64,000 nt of DNA from Streptomyces spectabilis (GTDB lineage: Bacteria; Actinomycetota; Actinomycetes; Streptomycetales; Streptomycetaceae), in the NCBI RefSeq assembly GCF_008704795.1, contig NZ_CP023690.1, positions 7,140,501 through 7,204,500 of the forward strand. The letters are read 5' to 3'. Both the position numbers and the translations under genes were made by a program. Under the pieces are notes generated by a model, which ran no database searches, was not told the origin of the DNA, and was given only the letters and a program-made list of their open reading frames with translations. How positions within the stretch are numbered: position 1 is the first letter of the stretch; each line of letters opens with the position of its first letter. Shown in pieces: positions 43,799 through 52,477 of this stretch.

Positions 43799-45729
43799 GG
43801 GCCGAGCCGCACGCCGCGGGCCTCGGCGATCACGTCCAGGGCCTCGACCTGCCAGCCGTAGAGGTGTGTCGACGCGAGGCAGTGCGCGAGGACGTGCTCG
43901 TGCGCCTCGTCGGTGCCGATCCTCAGCAGGCCGCGCACGGCGGCCTCGCGGGTGAAGGGATGGACGTCGGAGTGGAGGAACGACGCCAGAGGAACGGCGC
44001 AGTCGGGCGTGGACCGCGCGCTGAGCGCGTCGGCGGCGGCTCTCTGTGCCGAGGGCGAAGCGGCGAGCCGTCCGAGCGCGGCGAGCGCCTCGGCCTCGGG
44101 GCGGGCGGCGAGCGCCGCGACGAGTTCGGCGGCCACGTCCTCCCGTACGGCGTCGGCGAGTTCGACGAGGGCGGGCAGGGCCGGGGCGCCGATCCGGCCG
44201 AGGGCCCGCAGGGCCGCGCGGGCCAGGTCGGGGTCGGCGTCCGGTGTGACGAGACCCCTGAGCGCCTGGGCCGCCCGCGCGACCGGGAACCCGCCGAGGG
44301 CCGCCACCGCCCGCGCCCGCACCGCCTCATGCGGCGAGTCCACGCAGGCGAGCACCACCGGCAGGGTCTCCGGGGCGCCGATCAGGCCGAGGGCGCGCAC
44401 GGCGCGGGCGCGGGGCGTGCCGGGCCGCTCCTCGTCCTGGGCCAGGGCCGCGAGGGGCGCGGCGGCCTCCGGGTGCCGCAGGGCACCGAGCGCGTCCACG
44501 GCGTCCGTACGCAGTGCCGCCGGGGCCTCCTCGTCCGCGAGGACGGCAAGGAGCGCCGGGACGGCGGGAGTCTGACCGACGGCGCCCAACGCCCGTGCGG
44601 CCCCCTGCCGTTGGGCCACGGCATAGGACGTGCCGGTGAGGAGGTCCAGGAGCCGGTGGAGCGGCGGCTCCGGCAACTGGGCCACGAGGTCCGCCACGGT
44701 GTCGCTGAGGGGCGCGTCGCCCAGCGCCTCAAGGAGCGCTTCACCCGCTGCGGCGCCCGCGTACGCGAAGAGGGCCCGCGCGGCGGCCCGGCGCACGCTC
44801 GGCACGGGCGACTCGCGCAGATGGTGCCGGAGCAGGGCACGGCGTTCGCCGGGGTCCGGTACGGCGTAGCGGCCGGGTTCTTCCGCCACGTGCGCGCAGA
44901 CGGCGGCCACGGCGTGGGGCGGGGCGTCTGACGCCGCACGCAGCGTGTTCCACAGGTGGTCCCGGCCGTCCTCGGTCCGGGCGAGCAGGGCCGTCGCGAG
45001 GCGTGCCGTCTCGGGATCCGGGTCCCGCTGGGGGACCTGGAGGAGCTGCGCGGCGGACGGCCACTGGTGCCCGGGGGGCCAGTCCGCCTCGGGCAGCGCG
45101 TGGAGCGCCGCGACGGCGGCCCGGCGCAGCGGGACGTCCGACGCCGGGGTGTGCGCGAGCACGAGGAGGGCGGACGCGGCGCGCGGGTCGCCGATCGCGC
45201 CCAGCGTCCGCACCACGCGTTCCGCGCGCTCGGGCAGATACTCCCAGAGCGCGACCAGGAGCGGCGCCACCGCCTCGGGCGGGCGCAGCCGTGCAAGCGC
45301 GTCGAGCACCCGTACCGTCCAGTGCCCACGACCGGCCGCCAACTCGCCGCACAGGCCCACGAGTCCACGGACGGCCTCCGGCCCGCCGATGGCGATCAGG
45401 GCGTCACACGCGGGCATGTACAACTGCCCGCGCCCCTCGCGTTCCTCGGCATCGGTCAGCAGCCGCAACAGCTCGGGCACCGCACGGCGCTCCCGCAGCC
45501 TCCCCAGCGAACTGGCGGCCTGCCACCGCATCCCGTTGCGCTGGTCCCGCCGCCGCAGACAGTCGAGCAGCGCCTCGACGGCCTCCCGCCTGCCCTCGCA
45601 ACCGCCCAGCAGCTGCATGGCGTGCACGGCGACGTCGTGGTCCTCCGACCGCGAAGCCCGGCACAGCCCCGCGACGTCGCCCGCCATGCGCATGCGCGCC
45701 AGCTCGGGGATCGTCGGCGCCCGCTCCAC
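43795..45729 (-). CDS. HEAT-repeat protein
   Basis: 644 aa of about 15 HEAT/armadillo-like repeats (AARALGAVGQTPAVPALLAVL, AVDALGALRHPEAAAPLAAL, ARAVRALGLIGAPETLPVVL), a scaffold for protein binding. No catalytic domain or signal peptide. Its GTG start abuts the upstream stop with no gap, so it is translationally coupled to the 225-aa partner. The 3' end overlaps the GlxA gene end by 4 bp. Confidence 0.82.
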   Translation of the reverse strand: MERAPTIPELARMRMAGDVAGLCRASRSEDHDVAVHAMQLLGGCEGRREAVEALLDCLRRRDQRNGMRWQAASSLGRLRERRAVPELLRLLTDAEEREGRGQLYMPACDALIAIGGPEAVRGLVGLCGELAAGRGHWTVRVLDALARLRPPEAVAPLLVALWEYLPERAERVVRTLGAIGDPRAASALLVLAHTPASDVPLRRAAVAALHALPEADWPPGHQWPSAAQLLQVPQRDPDPETARLATALLARTEDGRDHLWNTLRAASDAPPHAVAAVCAHVAEEPGRYAVPDPGERRALLRHHLRESPVPSVRRAAARALFAYAGAAAGEALLEALGDAPLSDTVADLVAQLPEPPLHRLLDLLTGTSYAVAQRQGAARALGAVGQTPAVPALLAVLADEEAPAALRTDAVDALGALRHPEAAAPLAALAQDEERPGTPRARAVRALGLIGAPETLPVVLACVDSPHEAVRARAVAALGGFPVARAAQALRGLVTPDADPDLARAALRALGRIGAPALPALVELADAVREDVAAELVAALAARPEAEALAALGRLAASPSAQRAAADALSARSTPDCAVPLASFLHSDVHPFTREAAVRGLLRIGTDEAHEHVLAHCLASTHLYGWQVEALDVIAEARGVRLGP

Positions 45730-46407
45730 TCAGACCTCCCCGTCCTCGGGCGTCCGGTCCGACATCGCCACGTACAGCGGTGTCCCGACGACGACCGTCC
45801 GCTCCCGCCCGTCCGCTCCCGTCGCGGTGCCGGTCAGCAGCCGCCGCGCCAGGAACTCGCAGTACATCGGCGGCACCGTCAGCGCCTCGGCGCAGCGCAG
45901 TACGTCGTGCGTCACGCTCTCCCGGCTCGGCACGCGGCCCCGCCAGCGCACCTCGAACTGCCGCTCCCACTCCGGTGGGATCTCCTGGAGCAGCCGGAAG
46001 ATCGACGGCAGCCCCGAGAAGCCGACCCGGTGCATGTCGGCGGCCGCCTGGTAGCCGATCAGGTGGTGTGAGGACCCGATCAGCGCGACCACCGTGTCCC
46101 CGTCGCGGCCCGTCATCAGCGTCGGGCTGTTCGGCTCGCCGTACCCCGCGACCCGCAGCCCCAGGTCACCCCGGAACCAGGCCGAGGGCTCCGACATCCA
46201 GCTGACGTCGAACTCCCGCTCCAGGTAGGCCTCGACGATGTCCAGACGGTCGTACGTACTCGTGTCGGTGCGCGGCGACTGCACGCTTACGCTCACGAGC
46301 TTGAGGTCGACCTTGGCCTCGACGGCGAGCCGCCGGAGCAGCTTGGGCGGGATCTGCCCGTAGAGCATGTCCAGCTTGGCTCCGGACACGTAGAGGTAGT
46401 ACCGCAC
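45730..46407 (-). CDS. Conserved hypothetical protein paired with HEAT-repeat protein
   Basis: 225 aa, starting RYYLYVSGAKLDMLYGQIPP, with GDTVVALIGSSHHLIGYQAA in the middle. It recalls DUF7019-like Streptomyces proteins, but the assignment is tentative. Soluble, no known catalytic motif. Start GTG with AAAGGG six bases upstream. Coupled to the downstream HEAT protein. The pair probably forms a complex. Confidence 0.7.
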   Translation of the reverse strand: MRYYLYVSGAKLDMLYGQIPPKLLRRLAVEAKVDLKLVSVSVQSPRTDTSTYDRLDIVEAYLEREFDVSWMSEPSAWFRGDLGLRVAGYGEPNSPTLMTGRDGDTVVALIGSSHHLIGYQAAADMHRVGFSGLPSIFRLLQEIPPEWERQFEVRWRGRVPSRESVTHDVLRCAEALTVPPMYCEFLARRLLTGTATGADGRERTVVVGTPLYVAMSDRTPEDGEV

Positions 46408-46417
46408 GCGGGCCCTT

Positions 46418-46669
46418 TCAGGGGCGGCGCTGGGGGAGGGCGAGGAAGGCGGTCCAGGTGGCGGGGGTGACCCTCAGGTGCCCTCTGTTGGGGTCTTTGG
46501 AGTCGCGGATGTGGATGGCGGTGGGTCCGGTGGCGACTTCGAGACAGGCCTGACCGTCCTCGTCGCTGTAGCTGGACTTCCGCCAGGCGTACGCGACTTC
46601 GAGGCATTCGCCGCCCTCGTCGCCGCTGTAGCTCGACTTGAACCACTCAAGCGCGATGCTGTTGCTCAT
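46418..46669 (-). CDS. DUF397 protein, duplicated domain
   Basis: 83 aa. Contains two copies of the WxKSSYS...GxxCLEVA motif (WFKSSYSGDEGGECLEVA and WRKSSYSDEDGQACLEVA), then the single HIRDSKD...WTAFL end, so the N-terminal half is duplicated. The ATG overlaps the XRE-DUF5753 stop (ATGA). Confidence 0.87.
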   Translation of the reverse strand: MSNSIALEWFKSSYSGDEGGECLEVAYAWRKSSYSDEDGQACLEVATGPTAIHIRDSKDPNRGHLRVTPATWTAFLALPQRRP

Positions 46670-47493
46670 TGCTCTCCTAGCAACCGGTCCAACAGGGCCC
46701 TGGTGTCCTCGGGGTTGAGGGCCTGAGCCCGCAGCATCGCATATTTCTGGGTCAGGATCGCCACCTCGTAGGGATCGGCGATCAGGTGGCTTCCGCGCTG
46801 GGTTTCCGTGTAGGCCAACCTCTGAAAGTCGGGTGTTTCCAGCAGGACGAATGGGCCGCTGAGGCCAGCGTGTGTGGTGCGTCCGAGGGGCAGGACCTGC
46901 AAGGAAATGCCCGGGAGGTCGGCGTGCTCACGCAGAGAGCGAAGCTGTTCGGCGTACACCTCGCTGCCGCCGAGGCGGTCTCGCAGTGCCGCCTCCCAGA
47001 CGACGAAGCTGATCGTCGGCGGGACCTTGCGGTGCAGGATCTCCTGGCGCTCGATCCGTTTCGCGACCAACTGCTCGATCTCGTCCTCGTTGTACGCGGG
47101 TACACGGCTGTGGAAGACCGCCCGCGCGTAGGCCTCGGTCTGGAGCTGTCCCGGAATCGCCAGGGTGGCGAAGATCGAGATCGCGATGGCCTCCCGCTCC
47201 CGGTCCAGATACTCCTCCGCGAATCGCGGCACCAGATCCACCTCCGGCATGTTGTCGACCGCCGTCTCCAACGTGCGGTTGGTGCCCAGGAGTTCGTCGA
47301 GCTGGACCGCCAGGTCCATCTTCAGGGGACGTCGTCCCTGCTCGATGGAGGCGATGTGATCCTCGCTGATACAGAAGTGATCCGCGAGCGATCTCTGGGT
47401 GTGCCCGGCCGCCTCCCGGTGGACGGCGAGCAGCGCGCCCACCATCTTCATTGCTGATGCGTTCCTGCGTGACCGTCGTCGTGAGCCGCTCAT
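46666..47493 (-). CDS. XRE-family regulator with DUF5753 domain
   Basis: 275 aa from ATG 47493 (GGGAG ten bases upstream). HTH: GALLAVHREAAGHTQ, ADHFCISEDHIASIEQGRR. DUF5753: IPGQLQTEAYARAVF, RIERQEIL, VWEAALRDRLGG, LQVLPL, LSGPFVLLE. Coupled to its DUF397 partner. A 29-bp dyad upstream is a likely operator shared with the divergent HATPase gene. Confidence 0.88.
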   Translation of the reverse strand: MSGSRRRSRRNASAMKMVGALLAVHREAAGHTQRSLADHFCISEDHIASIEQGRRPLKMDLAVQLDELLGTNRTLETAVDNMPEVDLVPRFAEEYLDREREAIAISIFATLAIPGQLQTEAYARAVFHSRVPAYNEDEIEQLVAKRIERQEILHRKVPPTISFVVWEAALRDRLGGSEVYAEQLRSLREHADLPGISLQVLPLGRTTHAGLSGPFVLLETPDFQRLAYTETQRGSHLIADPYEVAILTQKYAMLRAQALNPEDTRALLDRLLGEQ

Positions 47494-47534
47494 GCGGGTA
47501 CAACTCCCACCAGACCATGGGCCTTTACCGGTGC

Positions 47535-47563
47535 GAGGTCGTACAGCCGAGTTGTACGACCTC
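47535..47563. promoter_or_regulatory. Dyad between XRE-DUF5753 and HATPase genes
   Basis: GAGGTCGTACA - 7 bases - TGTACGACCTC, perfect 11-bp arms, 42 bp before the XRE start and 42 bp before the HATPase start at 47606. Candidate autoregulatory operator. Confidence 0.65.
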
Positions 47564-47605
47564 ACTGACTGCCTCATGGTGACCACGTGGCGTGACTCTC
47601 GTCGC

Positions 47606-48052
47606 ATGAACGGCGGAACTTCACCCACACCACTCCATGAACGCTTCTATCGGCGCGAGCGCCAGTCGATCCCTGCTGCTCGTGCCTTCACGCGTGCGGC
47701 ACTGGCCGCCTGGGCGGTGCAGATCCGCGCAGACGACATCACCCTCTGCGTAAGCGAGTTGACCACCAACGCCTTGGTGCACGGCGCCCCGCCGGGCCGC
47801 GGGTTCAAGCTGCGGCTCCTCCGCGACAGCGGCACCGTACGGATCGAGGTCCACGACAGTGGAGACGGCCGGCCCCGGCTCGTCGGCGAAGGGGTTGCCG
47901 ACGAGTCGGGGCGCGGCCTGCTTCTGGTGGCGGCCCTGGCCGACAAGTGGGGCGTCGCGGAGCGCAACCCCGGCAAGGTCGTCTGGGCCGAGTTCACCGA
48001 AGGCGTCAGCGCAGCAGCTCCACCTCCGAGAGCGCGGCCCGGCCCCCGGTGA
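47606..48052 (+). CDS. RsbW-like HATPase
   Basis: 148 aa from ATG 47606; an ATG at 47576 is an alternative and neither has a clear ribosome site. N box SELTTNALVHG, G1 IEVHDSGDGRP, G2 ESGRGLLLVAAL, KVVWAEF. Divergent from the XRE-DUF5753/DUF397 pair, repeating the arrangement at 17.9-19.6 kb. The last 47 bp overlap the convergent GH92 gene. Confidence 0.83.
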   Translation: MNGGTSPTPLHERFYRRERQSIPAARAFTRAALAAWAVQIRADDITLCVSELTTNALVHGAPPGRGFKLRLLRDSGTVRIEVHDSGDGRPRLVGEGVADESGRGLLLVAALADKWGVAERNPGKVVWAEFTEGVSAAAPPPRARPGPR

Positions 48053-51000
48053 AGACCAGGCGGTACTTCACGTAGGCCCCCGGTTTACTCACGGTGAAGG
48101 GGCGGGTCTGCTTGTCCCAGGCGAAGGTCTGGCCGGACCGCTTGTCGACGGTGGTCCACTTCTCGCCGTCGGGCGAGCCCTGGAGGACCCACCCGCGCGG
48201 AGCCTTCGCGTGGTCCGCCGAGGTGAGGGTGTACTGCACCGCCTTGGTGCGGGACGCGACCGGCACCACCACGGAGGACGCCTCGGCGTACGTCGTGGAG
48301 GAGTTGTCGAACAGCTCGCCCTCGACCTTGGTCGCGTCCTCGCGGGGCGAGGGCACCTTGTCGTCGTCCGTGACGGACACCGGCTGGGAGCCCTTGCCGG
48401 AGCCCCAGGCGGACGGCTCGGGGCCCATGTCGAATTCGAGGACGCCGCCGCGCGCGATCTCCTTGTGCGGCAGGGCGGTCGAGGTCCACTTCTTGCCGTT
48501 GACGCGAAGCCCCTGCACGTACACGTTCTGCGCGCTGTTCTTGGGAGCCTTCACGACCAGCGTGCCGCCGTTGTCGAGGCGCACCGTGGCCTTCTTGAAC
48601 TGCGGGGAGCCGATGGCGTATTCGCCGCTGCCCATGACCAGGGGGTAGAAGCCGAGCGAGGAGAACAGGTACCAGGCGGACTGCTCGCCGTTGTCCTCGT
48701 CGCCGTGGTAGCCCTGGCCGATCTCGCTGCCGGTGTACAGCCGGGACAGGACCTCGCGGACCTTCTCCTGGGTCTTCCAGGGCTGCCCGGCCGCGTCGTA
48801 CATGTACGCGGCGTGGTGCGCGACCTGGTTGGAGTGCCCGTACATGCCCATGCGGACGTCACGGGCCTCCGTCATCTCGTGGATGACGCCCGGGTAGGAG
48901 CCGACGAACTCGGGCGAGGCGGTCTCGGGCGTCACGAAGTACGTGTCGAGCTTCTTCGCGAGGCCCTTGCGGCCGCCGTACAGGTTGGCGAGGCCGCGCG
49001 AGTCCTGCGGCGCGGTGAAGGCGTAGCCCCAGGCGTTGGTCTCGGTGTAGTCGTGGCCCCACACGCGCGGGTCGAACTTCTCCGACGGGACGCGCCAGGT
49101 GCCCTTCTTGTCCTTGCCCTGGAAGAACCCGGCCTTGGAGTCGAAGAGCTTCACGTAGTCACGGGCGCGGTTGAGGAAGTACGACGACTCCTCCTTGTAG
49201 CGCTTGTCGCCGGTCTGCTTGTAGAGCGCCGCGCCCATCTTCGCGATGCCGTAGTCGTTGACGTAGCCCTCAAGGGCCCACGACAGGCCCTCGTGCGTCT
49301 CGGAGGGGGTGTAGCCGAGGAACGGCGCGTGCGTCATGCCCTTGCGGCCGTAGCCCGGCTTGTCGGGCGCGACCGTCGCGTTCTTCACCGCCGCGTCGTA
49401 CGCCGCCTTCGCGTCGAAGCCCTTCACGCCCTTCACGTAGGCGTCGGCGAACGCCACGTCCGACGACGTGCCGGTCATGAGGTCCGCGTAGCCGGGCGAG
49501 GACCAGCGCGAGGTCCAGCCGCCGTCCTTGTAGTGCTGCACGAAGCCGTCGACCAGCTCACCGGCCTTCTTCGGGGTGAGCAGCGAGTACGCGGGCCACG
49601 TCGTGCGATAGGTGTCCCAGAAGCCGTTGTTGACGTACGGCTTGCCCTCGACGATCTTCGCGCCGGTGTGGGTGGGCGTGTCCGGGTTCGGCTGCTTGGT
49701 GAACGGCGAGGCGTACTTGTACGTCTTGCCGACCTTCTCGAAGCCGGAGTTGGGGTAGAGGTAGAGCCGGTAGAGGCTGGAGTACAGCGAGGTGCGCTGG
49801 CCCTCGCTCGCGCCCTCCACCGTCACCCGGCCGAGGATGTCGTCCCACTTCTTCTGGGCCCTGTCCTTGACCTCGGCGAAGGACGTGCCGCCGGGGATCT
49901 CCGCGTCCAGGTTCGCCTTCGCCTGGTCGACGCTGATCAGCGAGGTGGCCAGGCGCAGCGAGACCTCGCGGTCCTTGCCCGGCGAGAAGCGGAAGTAGCC
50001 GGTGGCGTCCGTGGTGCCGCCGCCCTCCAGCTTGCCGCCGCCGGTGACCGGGCGGTCGAAGGTGCCGTACACGAACATCCGGGTCGCGCCCGCCGACAGG
50101 CCCGACTTCACGTCGGAGTAGCCGGTGACGATCCCCTTCTCCTTGTCGAGCGTCAGGCCGACGTTGTGCTTGGTGTCGCCCGTCTTCTCGATGTTGTCGA
50201 AGATCACGCTCGCGTCGTCACCGGGGTAGGTGAACTTGAACATCGCCGCGTGGTCGGTCGGCGTCATCTCGGCCTTCAGGCCGTTCTCGAAGGTCACGCC
50301 GTAGTAGTGCGGGCGCGCCGTCTCGTTCTCGTGCTTGAACGGCAGCGCGCGCCCCGAGCGCGAGGCGTCCGGAGTGTCCTTCGCGGCCGACGGCATGATC
50401 TGGAACGTCTGCCGGTCGCCCATCCACGGGCTCGGCTCGTGGCTCGCGCCGAACGCCTGGAGCGTGGGCAGGTTGTCGTCGTTGTTGCGCCGCGCGTAGT
50501 CGTACAGCCAGTCGATGCTGCCCGCGTTGGTCACCGGCGTCCAGAAGTTGAAACCGTGCGGCACGGCCGTCGCGGGGAAGGTGTTGCCGCGCGAGAAGCC
50601 GCCGCTGGAGTTGGTGCCGCGCGTGGTGGAGGCGTAGTCGGAGGGGTGCGCCTTCGGCTTCGGCGGCGCCTTCTCCTTCAGGGATATGTCGTCCACCCAG
50701 CCCCGGAACTTCACCGGGCCCTTCGGGGAGTCGTACGCGACGAGGATCCGGTCGACGGTCTTCCCCGCGGCCACCTCGCCGATCCGCGACGCCACGTCGT
50801 TCCACTGGTTGACGTAGAGCACCTTCGCGTCGCCCTGCCCGCGCGGCGTCAGCGGGAAGCCGTGCTGGTCGGTGGCCTTCAGATCGCTCAGATACGTACC
50901 GTCGGTGAAGGCGAGGTCCACGGCCACGTTCGTGGCGTCGTACGGCGCCTTCTTGTACTCCTCGTCGTCCATCGACGGGAAGACGCGGTAGCCCAGCTCG

Positions 51001-51875
51001 GTGTCCCGGGCCACCTTCACGTCCACGTCGAAGACCTTGTTGTACGAGTGGCCGCGCCCCTCGGCGGTGTGCGTGCCCGCGTACCGCAGCGCCTGCTTGC
51101 CGGTGAAGCCCGCCCAGCCCTTCGCCGTCGGCGACCCGGCCGGGCCCCGGTCGACCGCGCTCTGCATGTCCTCGGGCGGCACCGGAGTGTCCGAACCGCC
51201 CACGGACAGCTGGAGGTCGGCGAGCTGGATCTCCCCGCCGCCGTTGTTCGCGGAGATGTCGAGCCGGAAGTGCTTGTACGCCGTGTCGTTCGCGAAGTCG
51301 TACGTCTTGGTCTGGAACCGCTCGCCGAAGGTCTCGCCCTCGCGCTTGTCCAGGTCCTTCCAGTCGCTGCCGTCCGTCGAGCCCTGGAGCGTCCAGCTCT
51401 TGGGGTCGCGCTGCGCGTGGTCGTTGGCCGACGTCAGCGCGTACCGCACCACCTTGGTGGGGGAGTCGAGGGCGAACTCCACCCAGCCCGACTTGGCGAA
51501 CGTGAGCCACTTCGTGGTCTTCTCACCGTCGACGAGGTTCTCCTTCACCTCGCCGGAGCCGCTGTGCTCGCCGCTGGCCCTCACGCCCACGACGCGGTCG
51601 TTGACGCCGCCGGGTATCCCGGAGGTGAAGCCGCCGTTCACCCCGGCGGCGCGCTTCTTGCCGTCCGGCCCCTTCTCCACGGTGTTCACCCAGTCCGGCG
51701 CGGCCTGGCCCGCCTCGAACGAGGAGCTGAACTCCCGCTCCGCGCGCGGCGTCCGCTCGGGACCCGCCACGGCCGCGCCCTGCGAGGCCGCGACCACGGT
51801 CAGGGCGGTCACCCCGATGAGCAACCCCCCACCCGGTCTGCGTCCCCGACGTCTGTCCCGACGTCCGTACCCCAT
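48006..51875 (-). CDS. Secreted GH92 alpha-mannosidase with two F5/8-type C domains
   Basis: 1289 aa. Sec signal with basic start and cleavage after VAASQGAAVA. An F5/8 type C (CBM32-like) domain lies near 75-225, the GH92 catalytic part from ~420 to ~1110, and a second discoidin-like domain at the C-terminus (~1180-1289). The GH92 hallmark is HGDEDNGEQSAWYLFSSLGF, a Ca-dependent exo-alpha-mannosidase motif with the catalytic Glu. It releases mannose from extracellular mannans or glycoproteins. Ribosome site GGGAGGGAG. A LacI-type palindrome lies 26 bp upstream of the start. Confidence 0.92.
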   Translation of the reverse strand: MGYGRRDRRRGRRPGGGLLIGVTALTVVAASQGAAVAGPERTPRAEREFSSSFEAGQAAPDWVNTVEKGPDGKKRAAGVNGGFTSGIPGGVNDRVVGVRASGEHSGSGEVKENLVDGEKTTKWLTFAKSGWVEFALDSPTKVVRYALTSANDHAQRDPKSWTLQGSTDGSDWKDLDKREGETFGERFQTKTYDFANDTAYKHFRLDISANNGGGEIQLADLQLSVGGSDTPVPPEDMQSAVDRGPAGSPTAKGWAGFTGKQALRYAGTHTAEGRGHSYNKVFDVDVKVARDTELGYRVFPSMDDEEYKKAPYDATNVAVDLAFTDGTYLSDLKATDQHGFPLTPRGQGDAKVLYVNQWNDVASRIGEVAAGKTVDRILVAYDSPKGPVKFRGWVDDISLKEKAPPKPKAHPSDYASTTRGTNSSGGFSRGNTFPATAVPHGFNFWTPVTNAGSIDWLYDYARRNNDDNLPTLQAFGASHEPSPWMGDRQTFQIMPSAAKDTPDASRSGRALPFKHENETARPHYYGVTFENGLKAEMTPTDHAAMFKFTYPGDDASVIFDNIEKTGDTKHNVGLTLDKEKGIVTGYSDVKSGLSAGATRMFVYGTFDRPVTGGGKLEGGGTTDATGYFRFSPGKDREVSLRLATSLISVDQAKANLDAEIPGGTSFAEVKDRAQKKWDDILGRVTVEGASEGQRTSLYSSLYRLYLYPNSGFEKVGKTYKYASPFTKQPNPDTPTHTGAKIVEGKPYVNNGFWDTYRTTWPAYSLLTPKKAGELVDGFVQHYKDGGWTSRWSSPGYADLMTGTSSDVAFADAYVKGVKGFDAKAAYDAAVKNATVAPDKPGYGRKGMTHAPFLGYTPSETHEGLSWALEGYVNDYGIAKMGAALYKQTGDKRYKEESSYFLNRARDYVKLFDSKAGFFQGKDKKGTWRVPSEKFDPRVWGHDYTETNAWGYAFTAPQDSRGLANLYGGRKGLAKKLDTYFVTPETASPEFVGSYPGVIHEMTEARDVRMGMYGHSNQVAHHAAYMYDAAGQPWKTQEKVREVLSRLYTGSEIGQGYHGDEDNGEQSAWYLFSSLGFYPLVMGSGEYAIGSPQFKKATVRLDNGGTLVVKAPKNSAQNVYVQGLRVNGKKWTSTALPHKEIARGGVLEFDMGPEPSAWGSGKGSQPVSVTDDDKVPSPREDATKVEGELFDNSSTTYAEASSVVVPVASRTKAVQYTLTSADHAKAPRGWVLQGSPDGEKWTTVDKRSGQTFAWDKQTRPFTVSKPGAYVKYRLVFTGGRAALSEVELLR

Positions 51876-51901
51876 CCCCTGACTCCCTCCCTGCCCCTTC
51901 G

Positions 51902-51913
51902 GACAACGTTGTC
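51902..51913. promoter_or_regulatory. LacI-like operator upstream of GH92 gene
   Basis: GACAACGTTGTC, a perfect 12-bp palindrome with the central CG of LacI/GalR operators, 26 bp before the mannosidase start. Suggests sugar-responsive repression. No LacI gene lies in the window. Confidence 0.55.
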
Positions 51914-51958
51914 ACGTGGCTGCGCAGGGTCCAGTAGGGCGGCAAGTGGTGAGTGGTG

Positions 51959-52459
51959 TCAAGGGTGTTGCCGGGGGACGGTGGGGGCGGTGGGCGCGGC
52001 CGCGTTCTCCGTGCGGAGCGTGAAGGCCCGCAGGACGAGCGCCGTCTCCATCGCGCACAGGGCCACGCCGAGGGCGACGTGCGCGGTGAGCGAGCCCTCC
52101 AGACCCAGCGCGGTCTGGGTGAAGGTGGCCAGCAGGATGCCGATGGTGGCCTTGAGCGGCCACGTCAGCCGGCGGTTGTGGCGCCACAGCAGGACGGCGG
52201 CCACGACCTGGAGGAACACAAGAAGCTCGAAGACGTAGGCGTTGAAGCCGTGCGGATCGATCGAATCGACGTCGCCGTTCAGTAGCATCCCGGCGAGCAG
52301 GCCCTGCACCAGGGTCTCAAGGCAGGCGAGGGTGGCCACGGTCCGCAGCAGCGCGACCCCGCCGCGACCGTGGACCGTCCGGGCCGACGCGACGGCCGTG
52401 GCCGCCCCGGCGGGGGAGGGCGCGCCCTCGGCAGAAGTGTCGTGCATCGAAGTCCCCAT
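51959..52459 (-). CDS. Four-TM membrane protein
   Basis: 166 aa. Four hydrophobic segments: LLRTVATLACLETLVQGLLAG, FELLVFLQVVAAVLLW, LKATIGILLATFTQTALG and HVALGVALCAMETALVL. No known motif. ATG 52459 has GAGAGA upstream; ATG 52447 is an alternative. It lies 18 bp after the NmrA-like gene, so probably in the ECF41-linked operon. Confidence 0.75.
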   Translation of the reverse strand: MGTSMHDTSAEGAPSPAGAATAVASARTVHGRGGVALLRTVATLACLETLVQGLLAGMLLNGDVDSIDPHGFNAYVFELLVFLQVVAAVLLWRHNRRLTWPLKATIGILLATFTQTALGLEGSLTAHVALGVALCAMETALVLRAFTLRTENAAAPTAPTVPRQHP

Positions 52460-52477
52460 TTCTCTCGGCTGCTCGAC

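Noticed and set aside
47859..52238. 1459-aa plus-strand reading frame
   Set aside because: Antisense of the GH92 gene. Val/Arg/Leu-rich composition typical of the opposite strand in high-GC coding DNA.
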